Below, piece by piece: positions 1 to 8,534 of a DNA stretch of 64,000 bases. The stretch lies in contig NZ_JACOFX010000021.1 in NCBI RefSeq assembly GCF_014284125.1, positions 1 through 64,000 of the forward strand, written 5' to 3'. Position 1 is the first letter of the stretch; each line of letters opens with the position of its first letter. The notes under the pieces were generated by a model, which had not been told where the DNA came from, made no database searches, and saw nothing but the letters and a program-made list of their open reading frames with translations. Source of the DNA: Undibacterium umbellatum. Lineage in GTDB: Bacteria > Pseudomonadota > Gammaproteobacteria > Burkholderiales > Burkholderiaceae_D. The translations under genes and the position numbers were made by a program.

Positions 1-574
1 GGCTACCACGGTCTGAGTGATGAATCAGACCAGGCGGTGGTCGTTTATTGCTGACAGCCTTCCACAATGCTTTTGCTGTCAAGGCTTGTGTCATGCGTTC
101 TCCCATGGCATAGCCGACAATCTCGCAAGTATAGACATCCTTGATTCCTGCCAGATAAAGCCAGCCTTCTCCAGTGCTGATATAGGTGATATCGGTCACC
201 CATACTTCATTTGGACTGCGTGGAGTAAATGTTTGGTTCAGCAGGTTTTCTGCAACTGGAAATTGATGATTCGAGTTGGTTGTCGCCTTAAATTTCTGCT
301 TCTGTTTGCAACGTAGTGCTAGCACCCGGCGCAATCGAATAATACGGTCACGACCCGCTTTAAACCCTTGCGCTGCCAGCTCCGGTTGCATACGCAGGGG
401 ACCATAAGTCTCCCGGCTTTGCTTGTGAACCGCTGTGATGGCCAGCTTGAGACGTTCATCCGCCTTGGCACGTTCCGACGGGATACTGTTGAGCCAGGCA
501 TAGAAACCACTGCGTGAGACGCCAAAGCTGCGGCACAAGCTGGCAACGGGATAATCGAGTCGCATGGTCTTCAT
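1..574 (-). CDS. IS3-family transposase OrfB, 3' end outside window
   Basis: This is the catalytic subunit of the IS3 transposase, made mainly as a -1 frameshift fusion with OrfA. The frame is open from the overlap to the window edge. It reads MKTMRLDYPVA at the first ATG, then a helix-turn-helix (SLCRSFGVSRSGFYAWL), the first catalytic Asp in WVTDITY and the second in HHSDRGS at the edge. The third catalytic residue (Glu) lies beyond base 1. No stop or frameshift is seen in the visible part, so the copy may be functional. The start at 574 is the first ATG; the biologically used start is likely that of orfA. Confidence 0.8.
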   Translation of the reverse strand, partial: MKTMRLDYPVASLCRSFGVSRSGFYAWLNSIPSERAKADERLKLAITAVHKQSRETYGPLRMQPELAAQGFKAGRDRIIRLRRVLALRCKQKQKFKATTNSNHQFPVAENLLNQTFTPRSPNEVWVTDITYISTGEGWLYLAGIKDVYTCEIVGYAMGERMTQALTAKALWKAVSNKRPPPGLIHHSDRGS

Positions 575-882
575 GAACGCGTATTTGGCAGCGACTCCTG
601 CGCAAAGTACGCTGCCGCCTTTTTTACGATATCGCGCTCCATCTTTGCCTGGGCCAGCTCCTTGCGCAGTTTGGCGACTTCCGCTTCGAGTTCCGGCACC
701 GTGCGACTTCCTGGGGCTGTCTTCTGTGTCTGTCCACTCTTGGCCGCATTCACCCAACCAACCAAAGTCCCTTTCGGAATGGCGATACGAGATGCCGCTT
801 CCTCTAGTGTCAATCCTTGTGCCAGCACAAGTTTCACTGCTTCTTCCCGCAATTCCGGTGTATATCTCTTTTTCTGTTTCAT
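571..882 (-). CDS. IS3-family transposase OrfA
   Basis: A 103-residue DNA-binding subunit. The N-terminal half is a helix-turn-helix of the transposase-8 type (KKRYTPELREEAVKLVL, then TLEEAASRIAIPKGTLVGW). The C-terminal half is a heptad-type coiled coil (PELEAEVAKLRKELAQAKME) followed by the family-typical RDIVKKAAAYFAQES. The stop overlaps the first ATG of orfB, and an AAAAAAG slippery heptamer sits about 50 bases before the stop. The upstream GATCAGGAGAAATAATG gives a good Shine-Dalgarno for this start. Confidence 0.85.
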   Translation of the reverse strand: MKQKKRYTPELREEAVKLVLAQGLTLEEAASRIAIPKGTLVGWVNAAKSGQTQKTAPGSRTVPELEAEVAKLRKELAQAKMERDIVKKAAAYFAQESLPNTRS

Positions 883-942
883 TATTTCTCCTGATCGTTT
901 ATTTTAACAAACAGGAATGTCATAAAAAATCAGGATACCTCA

Positions 943-2527
943 GGCTTTGTTTGGTGGCTGTCTAATGATTTTCGGGCATTAGCAGCAGTAGTGTTGATAT
1001 AGCGGCTTCACATAAGCTTAGGTTCTGTGCGAATGGGTGCCATTTTTCCATGTCACAAGTTGCAATGACCCGAAAAACGAATGAACGATGTTCTCTGTGC
1101 ATCTGGACCGAATATTGGGCGCGTATTGGTAAGTGCTGTGCCAAGCTTAAATATGAATGCTGTCGTCTCAACTGGGATCGACTGAACGCGGAATCGATGC
1201 TCCAGGGATATTCAGATAACTTCTATGTTTATGTGAAGTTCGGGCTGGCTCACCTTTACCATTGTAGATTTGTAATACGTTGTGCCCTCTTAATGTCAGG
1301 ATCTGTGTTTAATAAGAAAGCAGCTGCCCCGCCATATTCCCGTTTGAGCAGCTTACCGCCGTGAATATTGACTACTGCAAACTTGAAAGTACCCAAACAG
1401 CACACCATGGTGGGGAGATACTTCTCGCGCAGGCACCATGTTTGTTTGGAGGTATTGGCCAATTGGTCATATAGGCGATTGAGCTTGGTTTGTCTTCGTT
1501 GATGTCGCTGAATTGAAGCTTAGAACATGCAATATGTATAGTCATACGGATGTCGTGTCCCTTGGGCCAAACGTAGCAATATCAGCAGAAGGGAAAAGTC
1601 AGCGGAATGTAGTTCATTGAATTGACACTGCGCACTGTGAGGCTCTTTCTCGAAAAGCTTGTGCGCAAGTGTTGGTATTTTTCCGGCTAGAAAGCTGCTG
1701 AATCGAACTTCTGAGTCAATGCCCATAGGCTTTTAGACGTGGCCATGCAGCACAGGTTCTGTGCTGCATGGTGCTAGACGCGTACCAGCTCTTTTGTATT
1801 TGCAAAATATTGGATGTCGTTTTTAGATGGTCCCGTTTCTCAATCCCGCTACTGCGGTGCTGATCCACGACGCCAAGCATTCCAGGGGCGCAACGAACCA
1901 CGCAGCAGTTTTGTCACATGTTTTCCCCTCTTGCTGTAAGTTTCCTATCAATTTGGTGATTTGTTACTTCTCATAAGCGGGAACCGTTGGTAAAGATCTA
2001 AACACTCTGGTGGATCAGCACTGGGGAAGCTATAGTGCGTCAGGGTAACAATTCATACATTACAAGGCATCTGACATGAATATTAGCGGGTGTGGCGCTT
2101 TGTTCTTTTGAGCGGGATTCAACAGTGCTGATAAATTGTTCATCCCACAATCGCTATGGATTATGGCTGCTGCCTGGCAGCCACTGTCTACTTTGTGAGC
2201 TTGCTTATTTCATTGGTACCGGGTGACTTTGGGTCCGGGTCATTTTAGTGAGCATGTGCACCGGTTGCTATTGATGTATGAAACTTACTTCCAACGCACA
2301 TTCTTCATTTTTTGCCTATTTTGCATCGTTGTTTCCATTGCCTTCAAATTGTTCAGACTCCAAATTAATCGGGCTAACAAGTATTATGTTCCATGAGTAT
2401 TAGGCTTAAACATGTGTGGCGGTGAATATATCTGTCGTTACATGTGCTTTGCATCTGAATAACCAATATTTCAGTACCATGCACCATCGTTCTTCTTTGG
2501 GTAATTATGAGCCAACGAAATGGCGCT
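943..2527. other. gene-poor stretch, no supported gene
   Basis: About 1.6 kb of AT-rich DNA. The open frames are short, overlap one another on both strands, and show no recognisable domain or convincing Shine-Dalgarno. I see no RNA gene. It may be decayed sequence left of the 2.5-3.9 kb palindrome cluster. Confidence 0.5.
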
Positions 2528-2546
2528 ATTATTCTAGTAGAATAAT
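2528..2546. repeat. palindromic site, copy 1 (core TTATTCTAGTAGAATAA)
   Basis: A 19-base palindrome with a single central base. The same 17-base core, on the other strand, occurs at 3791-3813 and 3893-3913. Copy 1 directly abuts the CTAG flank of the MITE. The binding factor is unknown. The symmetry suggests a dimeric DNA-binding protein or a recombination site. Confidence 0.7.
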
Positions 2547-2550
2547 CTAG

Positions 2551-2839
2551 GATGTGTTGACATATCTTTTAGTTAAGTGAATGGTTGAGAAACCTCTTCT
2601 GGTTAGGCGTGCGGAGCACTGCTTGGAGAGCCAAGTGAGCGACACACAACAAGGCCAGGCGAGGTTTCTGGCCCATGCCCTCCAAGTGCCGCATAGGCGG
2701 CACCACCATACCACACGCTGGACTGCAGGGTTTGGAAGAATCTGCGTCGTGTCAGGGGCACCAGTCCTGACCGCACCACAGGCCTTGCCAGGCCGCGATA
2801 TGGCGTGAACACTTTGTCTAAAAGATATGTCAACACGCC
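2551..2839. mobile_element. 289-bp MITE-like element with CTAG flanks
   Basis: Terminal inverted repeats share 20 of 22 bases: left begins GATGTGTTGACATATC, right (reverse complement) begins GGCGTGTTGACATATC. The inner 19 bases of each arm (2554-2572 and 2818-2836) match exactly. CTAG lies immediately outside each end (2547-2550 and 2840-2843), consistent with a 4-bp target duplication of the IS5-family type. The GC-rich interior is too short for a transposase and its open frames match nothing I recognise. It is best read as a non-autonomous derivative of an IS5-like element not present in this window. Confidence 0.7.
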
Positions 2840-3746
2840 CTAGTTATCAAAGCCGAAGAAAATTAATGCGTGATTACTTGCATAGGTCGTTCAACAAATA
2901 TCATCGAAGGTATGCCGCTGGCATCACATGCCGCGATAGGGAATCAAAAAAATAGACAATAGGCATAGCGACAGCCTGCCGTATATAGGCAGCTAACCAC
3001 GTTTAGAACTGTCATGAAAGCATCGAATTTTCGTTAAGTGGCGCTAAACGGTTTGGTAGAAACGTAGTCAGGATCGCCAGTGTAATTACCCCAAACTCAG
3101 TGCTACGACCATGGTTTCACGCGGAATCACAAGTTGGGACACTGCCTCTATCCCTAAATATAGTTTTAACTAGGAGGCAGAGCCGAAAGGCTGCTGATCA
3201 GAGATGAACCATCGTGCCTACCTTGGCTTTACGATGAGTCAGGCCTGGTCCAAGGGTTCTAATTTTACTTAGTGGATGGTAGTTACATCTTCGACTTTTT
3301 TAATTTACCGGACGAACATAGATGTTGACAGCGGACGTTATGATTAACTTCTTACTAGTGAAATGCTGCAATACATATAACTTGGGAAATGTAAGAAAGT
3401 GGCATGAGCAACGGAAGATGAAAAATATAAAAACAATATTGTATCCCTCCTCACGCATTTTATAGAACTAGTAGATTCAGGTGAGTATAGGAATGAAATT
3501 ATACTGCTGGAGGTAATCGCACAGAAGTTTCAACATGGAACGCAACACTAGAACAATATAATTTTGTTTGAGCAGTCTACCAAACGATTCGACGCTTTGA
3601 ATGAGAGACGGGTTTTATTAAGGTTTGGCTGCTGACATATATTCACGGGAGATTTGATATTCCATGTGATACGCGACCCGAAACAGAAGCATTCCAGTAC
3701 CAGGTTAGTTACTCTGAATAGTTGGGCCAATTCACATAAAGCGACA
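2840..3746. other. gene-poor stretch, no supported gene
   Basis: About 0.9 kb of AT-rich DNA between the MITE and the palindrome cluster. No frame has a domain, a convincing start or coding-like character. Nothing else stands out. Confidence 0.5.
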
Positions 3747-3772
3747 ACTTTTTCTGCGGCCGCAGAAAAAGT
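3747..3772. repeat. perfect 26-bp palindrome centred on GCGGCCGC
   Basis: Each 13-base arm is an exact reverse complement of the other: A/T-rich outer parts (ACTTTTT and AAAAAGT) around a CTGCGGCCGCAG centre. There is no unpaired loop, so it could form a cruciform, act as an operator, or serve as a bidirectional terminator. It lies just before palindromic-site copies 2 and 3. Confidence 0.7.
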
Positions 3773-3790
3773 CGGAACCAAGACCGCTTG

Positions 3791-3813
3791 AAATTATTCT
3801 ACTAGAATAATTT
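3791..3813. repeat. palindromic site, copy 2
   Basis: The core TTATTCTACTAGAATAA is the reverse complement of copy 1, extended here to 11-base arms around the central C at 3802. Its centre is 101 bp from that of copy 3. Confidence 0.7.
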
Positions 3814-3892
3814 TGAAAATTGAGTTTTGAACTATACGGTGACTACCAATGATATAGACCAACAAAGAAGTGAAAATAGTTTTTAGATCAAA

Positions 3893-3913
3893 ATTTATTC
3901 TACTAGAATAAAT
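3893..3913. repeat. palindromic site, copy 3
   Basis: The same 17-base core as copy 2 with 10-base arms around the central C at 3903. Outside the core the three copies do not resemble one another, so the core itself is what is conserved. Confidence 0.7.
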
Positions 3914-3942
3914 CGAATAAAAAACCACTAAGAGAAATTGAT

Positions 3943-3966
3943 AAAAAGAGCGAAAGCTCTTTTTTT
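3943..3966. terminator. intrinsic terminator, bidirectional
   Basis: A nine-base-pair stem (AAAAAGAGC / GCTCTTTTT) closed by a GAAA tetraloop, with a T-run continuing on the plus strand to 3966 and the mirror-image A/T tract on the other side. It immediately follows the stop codon of the small minus-strand ORF at 3965-4066. Confidence 0.8.
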
Positions 3967-4066
3967 ATGCTGCCATCTTGAAAGGTTCATATCCCAACCT
4001 TGATAACATATCACAGCAAATAGGAATGGGGATGGCCCTGTTCAGTTTAAGGTTTGCTTGGATCAT
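3965..4066 (-). CDS. small ORF of unknown function (33 aa) or 3' remnant of a lost gene
   Basis: This frame ends directly at the intrinsic terminator, and its ATG is preceded by AGGA at good spacing, which is what supports it. The same frame stays open upstream past a second ATG at 4102 (45 residues) to a stop near 4172, giving a 67-codon open stretch rich in Arg and Asn before the chosen start. That fits the C-terminus of a decayed larger gene as well as a free-standing small protein. No family is recognised. Confidence 0.35.
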   Translation of the reverse strand: MIQANLKLNRAIPIPICCDMLSRLGYEPFKMAA

Positions 4067-4102
4067 TATTTCCTCGTTTTGAAAGGCGCGGAAACAATGC
4101 AT

Positions 4103-4419
4103 TCGACGGGAGCGATTGTTCCCGAGGGTATTTTGTGGAGTTGGTGCCGGTAAACGGCGGTGAAAAGCTTAAGCGTCAGCCCATCAATAGATGGCTATAG
4201 ATGAACGGTGACCTCTTAATGAGGAGGAGGGGATGTTGCGAGGACGTTAATACCATCCAAATCAGAGGGATGGGTATTCTTCGACATTTGCTTTAGGAGG
4301 CTACTTGTGAACTTCATGCCTTTCAAGGCTTAAAAATAATAACATTGTTTTTATTGGACGTGCAAGTATTGACCAGATAGCTATTACGAACTGGACGTTA
4401 ACAGGCACTTACATGCCTT
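4103..4419. other. intergenic stretch downstream of the integrase
   Basis: Apart from the upstream extension of the small minus-strand frame (to about 4172), I see no gene. If the integrase uses an attachment site, it could lie here, but no direct repeat pointing to one is visible. Confidence 0.4.
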
Positions 4420-5613
4420 CTAGTCGCCATGGGATTTACGGATATGCACCTGGTCGCGATTTTCTTTGTGACGAAGCTTTTCCTCATCATGCAGATATTT
4501 CGAGGTAGTAGCGATTGAGTTGTGCCGCGCATTCGCCTTAATCGTCACGATGTTCATACCGGCTTGTGCCTGGTGGGTGAGGGCGGTATGCCGCATCCAA
4601 TGTGTAGAGGCGTCACGTAACCGTGCTGAAATATCAAACTGTTCCCGGATATCAGCCTCGGCCGCTGCCTTGCGCATGGTTTTGGTTACTGTCCGGTAAA
4701 TAACACTGTCACTAAGCCGTTCTTCACTTGGTCCATTGCTACGGAAGAACAGTGCTATTTTTTCTCCAGGGGAGGGCAGGGGACTTAGTCCGTTCAATAT
4801 TCTGTATCGCTTAATCCAGCCCAGCAGTTCTGGCGTAATCGGGATTTCTCCTTCTTTATCACCTTTACCTACGACGTGCCACCACCAGTAACCATCATCA
4901 TCCTGACGTAGATCACCCATGGTCGCCTGTGCCACGTCTGAGAGCCTCGCAGCAGTGACATACAGCAGGCTGAAGAGCATTTGAATACGCAGTTTGTCGC
5001 GTTGCTGCCTGTCGGTCATTTCCGGCCAGGTTTCCAGCCAATCCCAAAAGAATTCCCAGGTGGTCATTGGCAAATAACGGCTAGGGCGTTTGATTTGACT
5101 TGATCTTTTCTGGCGGACGATGGCCAGCGGGTTGCCGGCAAGATACCTGGCGTTGACCAACCAGATCATCATGGCGTTTAAGATGACCTTTGCTTGTTTG
5201 ATACTGCTTGGCTTGAGGGGGGCACGCAGGGGAGCCCATTCTGGTGATTCTCTTTCTACTCTGGCCGTGCTTACCCAGTGCGTCGGTGGATTGGCCAGGA
5301 ATTTGAAGTAGTCCTCAAAATCATCTGTCACCAGGCTGGATAAGGGTTTTTTTTGTTCCAGGACTGCCCACAGTAGCAGGCGCAGCGCTTCCTTTTCATA
5401 GGCACGATAGGTATGTGATTCCGCATCAAAATTCCGTAACCAGGCTTTGATGGCTTCTGAATCGTTACTTGCGGTAATCCATGGTGTCAACGTTGCCCGG
5501 TTGATGCCTGATGTTCCGTCGAGGGTGGACGCGGGGGCATTTTCCAGTTTGCTTAGGGCAAAGAAGGGCTCGGGAGTAGCGGATTTGTCGATGTCAGGCA
5601 TAGGTTTGGTCAA
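4420..5613 (-). CDS. tyrosine recombinase / integrase, full length
   Basis: This 397-residue enzyme should catalyse site-specific DNA strand exchange through a 3'-phosphotyrosine intermediate. The N-terminal half resembles a core-binding (SAM-like) domain. The catalytic domain has a full residue set: R223 (AARLSD), K250 (GKGDKEG), H338 and R341 (HWMRH), H364 (ARHNS) and Y373 (SKYLHDE). It lies 31 bp downstream of the Fic gene in the same direction, so the two are probably co-transcribed. Its first 59 codons are repeated at 45627-45802 as part of the 1.7-kb direct repeat; the rest occurs only here. It is the obvious candidate for moving this region, though its target is unknown. Confidence 0.85.
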   Translation of the reverse strand: MTKPMPDIDKSATPEPFFALSKLENAPASTLDGTSGINRATLTPWITASNDSEAIKAWLRNFDAESHTYRAYEKEALRLLLWAVLEQKKPLSSLVTDDFEDYFKFLANPPTHWVSTARVERESPEWAPLRAPLKPSSIKQAKVILNAMMIWLVNARYLAGNPLAIVRQKRSSQIKRPSRYLPMTTWEFFWDWLETWPEMTDRQQRDKLRIQMLFSLLYVTAARLSDVAQATMGDLRQDDDGYWWWHVVGKGDKEGEIPITPELLGWIKRYRILNGLSPLPSPGEKIALFFRSNGPSEERLSDSVIYRTVTKTMRKAAAEADIREQFDISARLRDASTHWMRHTALTHQAQAGMNIVTIKANARHNSIATTSKYLHDEEKLRHKENRDQVHIRKSHGD

Positions 5614-5644
5614 TTCGTTTGCTCGGCCATAAAGTGGGTCTCAG

Positions 5645-7045
5645 TCACGATGCACCGCCATGTTTCTCCTGCCAGGCCGCAAACTCCAGAGGTCTGAGAC
5701 CAAAACGAACAGCATTGCCGGCATGCAGGGTTTTGAATTCTGCCAGCGCCAGTTCGGTAAAATGATCCTTGTCCGCTTCTGCAACCTGAGCAGGTATTTT
5801 TGCACGTACGACGATTTCTGTGGCAAATGCATCGCTGCGAACGATGGCGGCAACAAGCTCTGCCAACGCTTGGCGGTAGCGCAGGCGAAAGATATCTGGT
5901 GGAACCAGGTTTTGTTTCACGGCGACATATTGCTGACAGGAACGTTCATATGCCCATACAAAAACATCGAGCAAAAGGTCGATGCGATTAAGTTCATACA
6001 CCCCAAGCATGGCATCGACATAGGCTTGCTGCGGCACATCGATAAAGGACAGAGGACACAGGTTGTGGCGGATGAAAGGAATATTGGCTGCCAGCCTTGA
6101 GACTCGTTTATTAACGTCTTCAAAGGGCTGCAGATAGGGTAGGTGGACCATCAGGAAAAATGCTTGCTCGAACGGATCTTGTATCTCCGCAGCCATCTTG
6201 ATGACGATGCCAAATAATTCTTCCAGTCGCTGCGGCAAGGCGACAGGCAAATACACGCTGCCGCCTATTTCTACGGCGCGGCTACGGATACGGCCGCAAG
6301 CCGAAGGATCAGCCATTAATCCATCCGACAAGAAAGCATGCAAGGCAATAATCGTGTCCGTATTGAGTTGTGCATGCTCTGGATTGCACACCAGATATTC
6401 GATGGCCTCTTTGTGGTTCAGGATCATCTGAGTTTCAAATGCATTCTTACCTTCGGCGGCCTGGCCGAATTCGATCAGCCGTTCTGTATCGAGACGGCTG
6501 TAGGTGTTCCCTTCGAGTTGTGAAGAGGCCCATGACAGATCGATTAGCAAGCGATTCAGCACGTCACGGGCGAAAGTGCCAGCGGGGGCCTGTTCAGCTG
6601 GTGAACGTCCCAGCTTGTGTAGTTGTTCGCGCAGGCCCAGGGGGACGTAAGCTGTCAGGTTGGGGTGGTACTGTTCAAGAAATTCAAGTTTGTAGCCAAC
6701 CGGTGTACGTAAGTGACGCGACTGACGCACGAAGGCTTTAATCTTTTCGCTTTCTGGAGAAGTGGGTACATACATCTCTGAAGATGCCTTGCCTGCCGTC
6801 GTGACCTGGTTGTCGTTTGATGCTTCTGGCACCATTTGGCGGCGCATATAGCGTAGTGCACGACTTCCACCGCTAGATTGGATGCGGCCTTGGTCTATGA
6901 GGAGAGCCAGCCTGCGCTGTAAGGTGCGGCGTGGGATTTGATCACTGAGGGCTTGTAAGAGGGCGTCCATGCCAATACCGTTGTCGTGCAAGGAAATCAG
7001 CTCAACCAGGTGATCTAACTCTTGGGGGAGGGTGGGTTTTGGCAT
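5645..7045 (-). CDS. Fic-family protein, copy 1
   Basis: A 466-residue Fic-fold protein. Fic enzymes usually transfer AMP or a related group to target proteins. Residues 1-70 look like a winged-helix domain. S174-N180 (SSQLEGN) matches the (S/T)xxxE(G/N) inhibitory helix, placed N-terminal to the Fic core. The Fic loop at 306-318 reads QPFEDVNKRVSRL, so Gln stands where the canonical HPFxxGNGRxxR has its catalytic His. I recall this LQPFEDVNKR form as common in a large Fic subfamily, so it is probably not a random mutation, but activity cannot be assumed. The integrase follows 31 bp downstream. It differs from copy 2 only at residue 22 (Asn here, Asp there). Confidence 0.85.
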   Translation of the reverse strand: MPKPTLPQELDHLVELISLHDNGIGMDALLQALSDQIPRRTLQRRLALLIDQGRIQSSGGSRALRYMRRQMVPEASNDNQVTTAGKASSEMYVPTSPESEKIKAFVRQSRHLRTPVGYKLEFLEQYHPNLTAYVPLGLREQLHKLGRSPAEQAPAGTFARDVLNRLLIDLSWASSQLEGNTYSRLDTERLIEFGQAAEGKNAFETQMILNHKEAIEYLVCNPEHAQLNTDTIIALHAFLSDGLMADPSACGRIRSRAVEIGGSVYLPVALPQRLEELFGIVIKMAAEIQDPFEQAFFLMVHLPYLQPFEDVNKRVSRLAANIPFIRHNLCPLSFIDVPQQAYVDAMLGVYELNRIDLLLDVFVWAYERSCQQYVAVKQNLVPPDIFRLRYRQALAELVAAIVRSDAFATEIVVRAKIPAQVAEADKDHFTELALAEFKTLHAGNAVRFGLRPLEFAAWQEKHGGAS

Positions 7046-7079
7046 TTTGGGGTTGGCATAGTGCTGTTCATGCCATTAT

Positions 7080-7100
7080 CGCGCCAAATAAAGTGGCGCG
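7080..7100. promoter_or_regulatory. inverted repeat upstream of the Fic gene
   Basis: Seven-base arms CGCGCCA and TGGCGCG with a 7-base spacer, 35 bp upstream of the Fic start and also present in the right repeat. Two TGTGCCA direct repeats follow at about 7110-7130. It resembles an operator, possibly bound by the Fic protein's own winged-helix domain (inference). Confidence 0.45.
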
Positions 7101-7139
7101 CAAATTAATTTGTGCCATTTTATGTGCCAGATTGGTGGC

Positions 7140-7538
7140 CAGAAATGTCAAAGTGACATATTTGTGATGCCCGAGCAGATGAAACTCTCGCGCTTGCGTT
7201 GCATCATCACTTTCATGGAGAACGTGAGCCACGTTCCCTGCATTCAGACATTCAGATTATAGTGTTAAGAGATTATGTTTTTTTATAGTTGATAAACTGC
7301 TGTTTCTGCTCAAAGGCGCTTTCGTTAAGCGTATTTACACAGTGACATATCGATGAAGAAGTTTGTTTGCGTGCTGGAATGGTTTCTAGATTTTTGTGAG
7401 GTCTAGGCGGAGCTGTTAATTTGACTCCTACATTTACTAAAGTATTGGATTTTTCCTTAATAACTGGCGCTAATGCTATTAAAATAACATGTAAATATTC
7501 TAGCGAAAATGCGCTAATAGATCTAAATTAAATGCATT
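7140..7538. other. intergenic region upstream of the first HipB-like gene
   Basis: AT-rich. GCGCTAAT occurs twice about 45 bp apart just before the HipB-like start, which could be operator half-sites. No gene is seen. Confidence 0.4.
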
Positions 7539-8066
7539 ATGGCTCAGAAAATTTCTACTTTATTACCCAACTCTGACAAGTTGTTGCAGCAATTTGGAGA
7601 GCGTCTGCGTTTAGCGCGGCTACGCCGTGGCTTATCAGCTAAACAAGTTTGTGAGCGTGCGGGAATGGCACCTATGACATTGCGTAGTGTAGAGCGAGGT
7701 GGCTCAGGCGTTACCATAGGCGCATATCTGGCAGTAATGCAGGTGCTTGGAATTGAGCAAGATCTAAGCTTGCTTGGACAAGTCGATGCCATAGGACGAT
7801 CATTACAGGATTCACGCCTTCCTGCACCACGGGTAGCTGGTGTGCGTAGTAGGACATTAATAGGAGAGAACCGTGAGGTCACCTTTGGGCCTGACTATGA
7901 AGAAATGAAGCGCCTGGCGGCTTCCGATAGCGCATTGGACAAGCCGCGTAAATCCCAAGAAACCAGCGTTACCAACAAAGATCATACGAATTGGGCAAAT
8001 GAAGGTAAATTCATTAGTTCTAGTGCGCTATCCAACTTGATCGCTTCACCTAAAAAAGAAAAATAG
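7539..8066 (+). CDS. HipB-like XRE-family regulator, orphaned antitoxin
   Basis: A 175-residue protein with an XRE helix-turn-helix at about residues 16-75 (FGERLRLARLRRGLSAKQVC, then APMTLRSVERGGSGVTIGAY). It is longer than classical HipB (88 aa in E. coli), with a polar tail typical of HipB proteins linked to the HipA family whose decayed member follows at 8069. By family knowledge it would bind its own promoter and neutralise HipA. Because its cognate hipA is broken, it now acts alone or may cross-talk with the second hipBA. The ATG at 7539 has no strong Shine-Dalgarno. Confidence 0.75.
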   Translation: MAQKISTLLPNSDKLLQQFGERLRLARLRRGLSAKQVCERAGMAPMTLRSVERGGSGVTIGAYLAVMQVLGIEQDLSLLGQVDAIGRSLQDSRLPAPRVAGVRSRTLIGENREVTFGPDYEEMKRLAASDSALDKPRKSQETSVTNKDHTNWANEGKFISSSALSNLIASPKKEK

Positions 8067-8068
8067 AG

Positions 8069-8440
8069 ATGGCTCAACAACGGATCGCGGTATATGGAGA
8101 TTGGGAAGGTTCGGAAAAGCCGCTACGCCTTGGTTTCCTGAATACCCGTCGAAGTGGTAGCCAAGAACTCTTCGAGTTTTAGTTCGATGACGAGGCCCTT
8201 ACACACCCAACGCTTGTGAATGTTCAACGTGACCCACGTTTACAAGCCTTCACAGGCCCTCTATATCCGCCAGAAGGTCGATCCAGACATGCAGTTTTTC
8301 TGGCGCAAGTCCTGATCGTTGGGGGCGTTTCCTAATGCACCGTCGTTTAGAGCACGATAAACGCGCCGGAACCGTTGTGCAGTCGACTAAACTCTATGAG
8401 TCCGATTATTTGGAGCGTGAACGTGAGCAATATCGGGTTA
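8069..8440 (+). pseudogene. hipA pseudogene, N-terminal fragment with stop and frameshift
   Basis: The ATG follows the upstream HipB-like stop by two bases, as in an intact hipBA operon. The frame reads MAQQRIAVYGDWEG... and continues with HipA-like LQAFTGPLYPPEG, but TAG interrupts it at 8180-8182. A frameshift near 8290 moves the HipA match (GASPDRWGRFLMHRRLE, then YESDYL) to another frame. Similarity ends near 8440, so the kinase core is gone. I infer decay by point mutation followed by replacement with, or insertion of, the second hipBA pair. Confidence 0.8.
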
Positions 8441-8503
8441 CTACAATCAAAGACAGGGGGCTAGTTGCTATTGATACCATCAAAGCAATAACAAAGTCAT
8501 ATA

Positions 8504-8533
8504 TATGCATCTATACTCATGATATGATGCATA
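8504..8533. promoter_or_regulatory. operator-like inverted repeat before hipB
   Basis: Arms TATGCATC (8504-8511) and GATGCATA (8526-8533) are separated by 14 bases and end one base before the hipB ATG. TATACT at 8512-8517 could be a -10 element, so bound HipB would cover the promoter. This matches the autoregulation known for hipBA operons; the exact sequence differs from the E. coli operator. Confidence 0.5.
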
Positions 8534-8534
8534 C

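Larger units (their letters stand above)
1..942 (-). mobile_element. IS3-family insertion sequence, truncated by the window edge
   Basis: Two overlapping minus-strand frames have the IS3 orfA/orfB layout. orfA is an HTH protein with a leucine-rich C-terminus. orfB carries the integrase-like DDE domain. An A6G slippery run (plus positions 619-625) lies in the overlap, as expected for the -1 frameshift that makes the fused transposase. The left part of the element, including the last catalytic Glu, is outside the window. The outer end near 942 is a guess from a TGAGG... terminus on the minus strand; no inverted repeat partner is visible to confirm it. Confidence 0.75.
5438..7139. repeat. 1.7-kb direct repeat, left copy
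   Basis: These 1702 bases (5' part of the integrase gene, whole Fic gene, Fic upstream region) recur at 45627-47328 in the same orientation. By eye I count eight substitutions and no indels: 5473, 5485, 6908, 6935, 6982, 6986, 7101 and 7106. The central 1422 bases (5486-6907) are identical. The copies bracket the hipBA and siderophore genes with an offset of 40,189 bp. Confidence 0.95.

Noticed and set aside
2581..2836. Short frames inside the MITE on both strands
   Set aside because: They lie between the inverted ends of a 289-bp element, overlap each other and match no protein family; the GC-rich interior explains the open frames.
2528..3913. Reading the repeated palindromes as a CRISPR array
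   Set aside because: There are only three copies, irregularly spaced (about 1265 and 101 bp between centres), with no spacer pattern and no cas gene.
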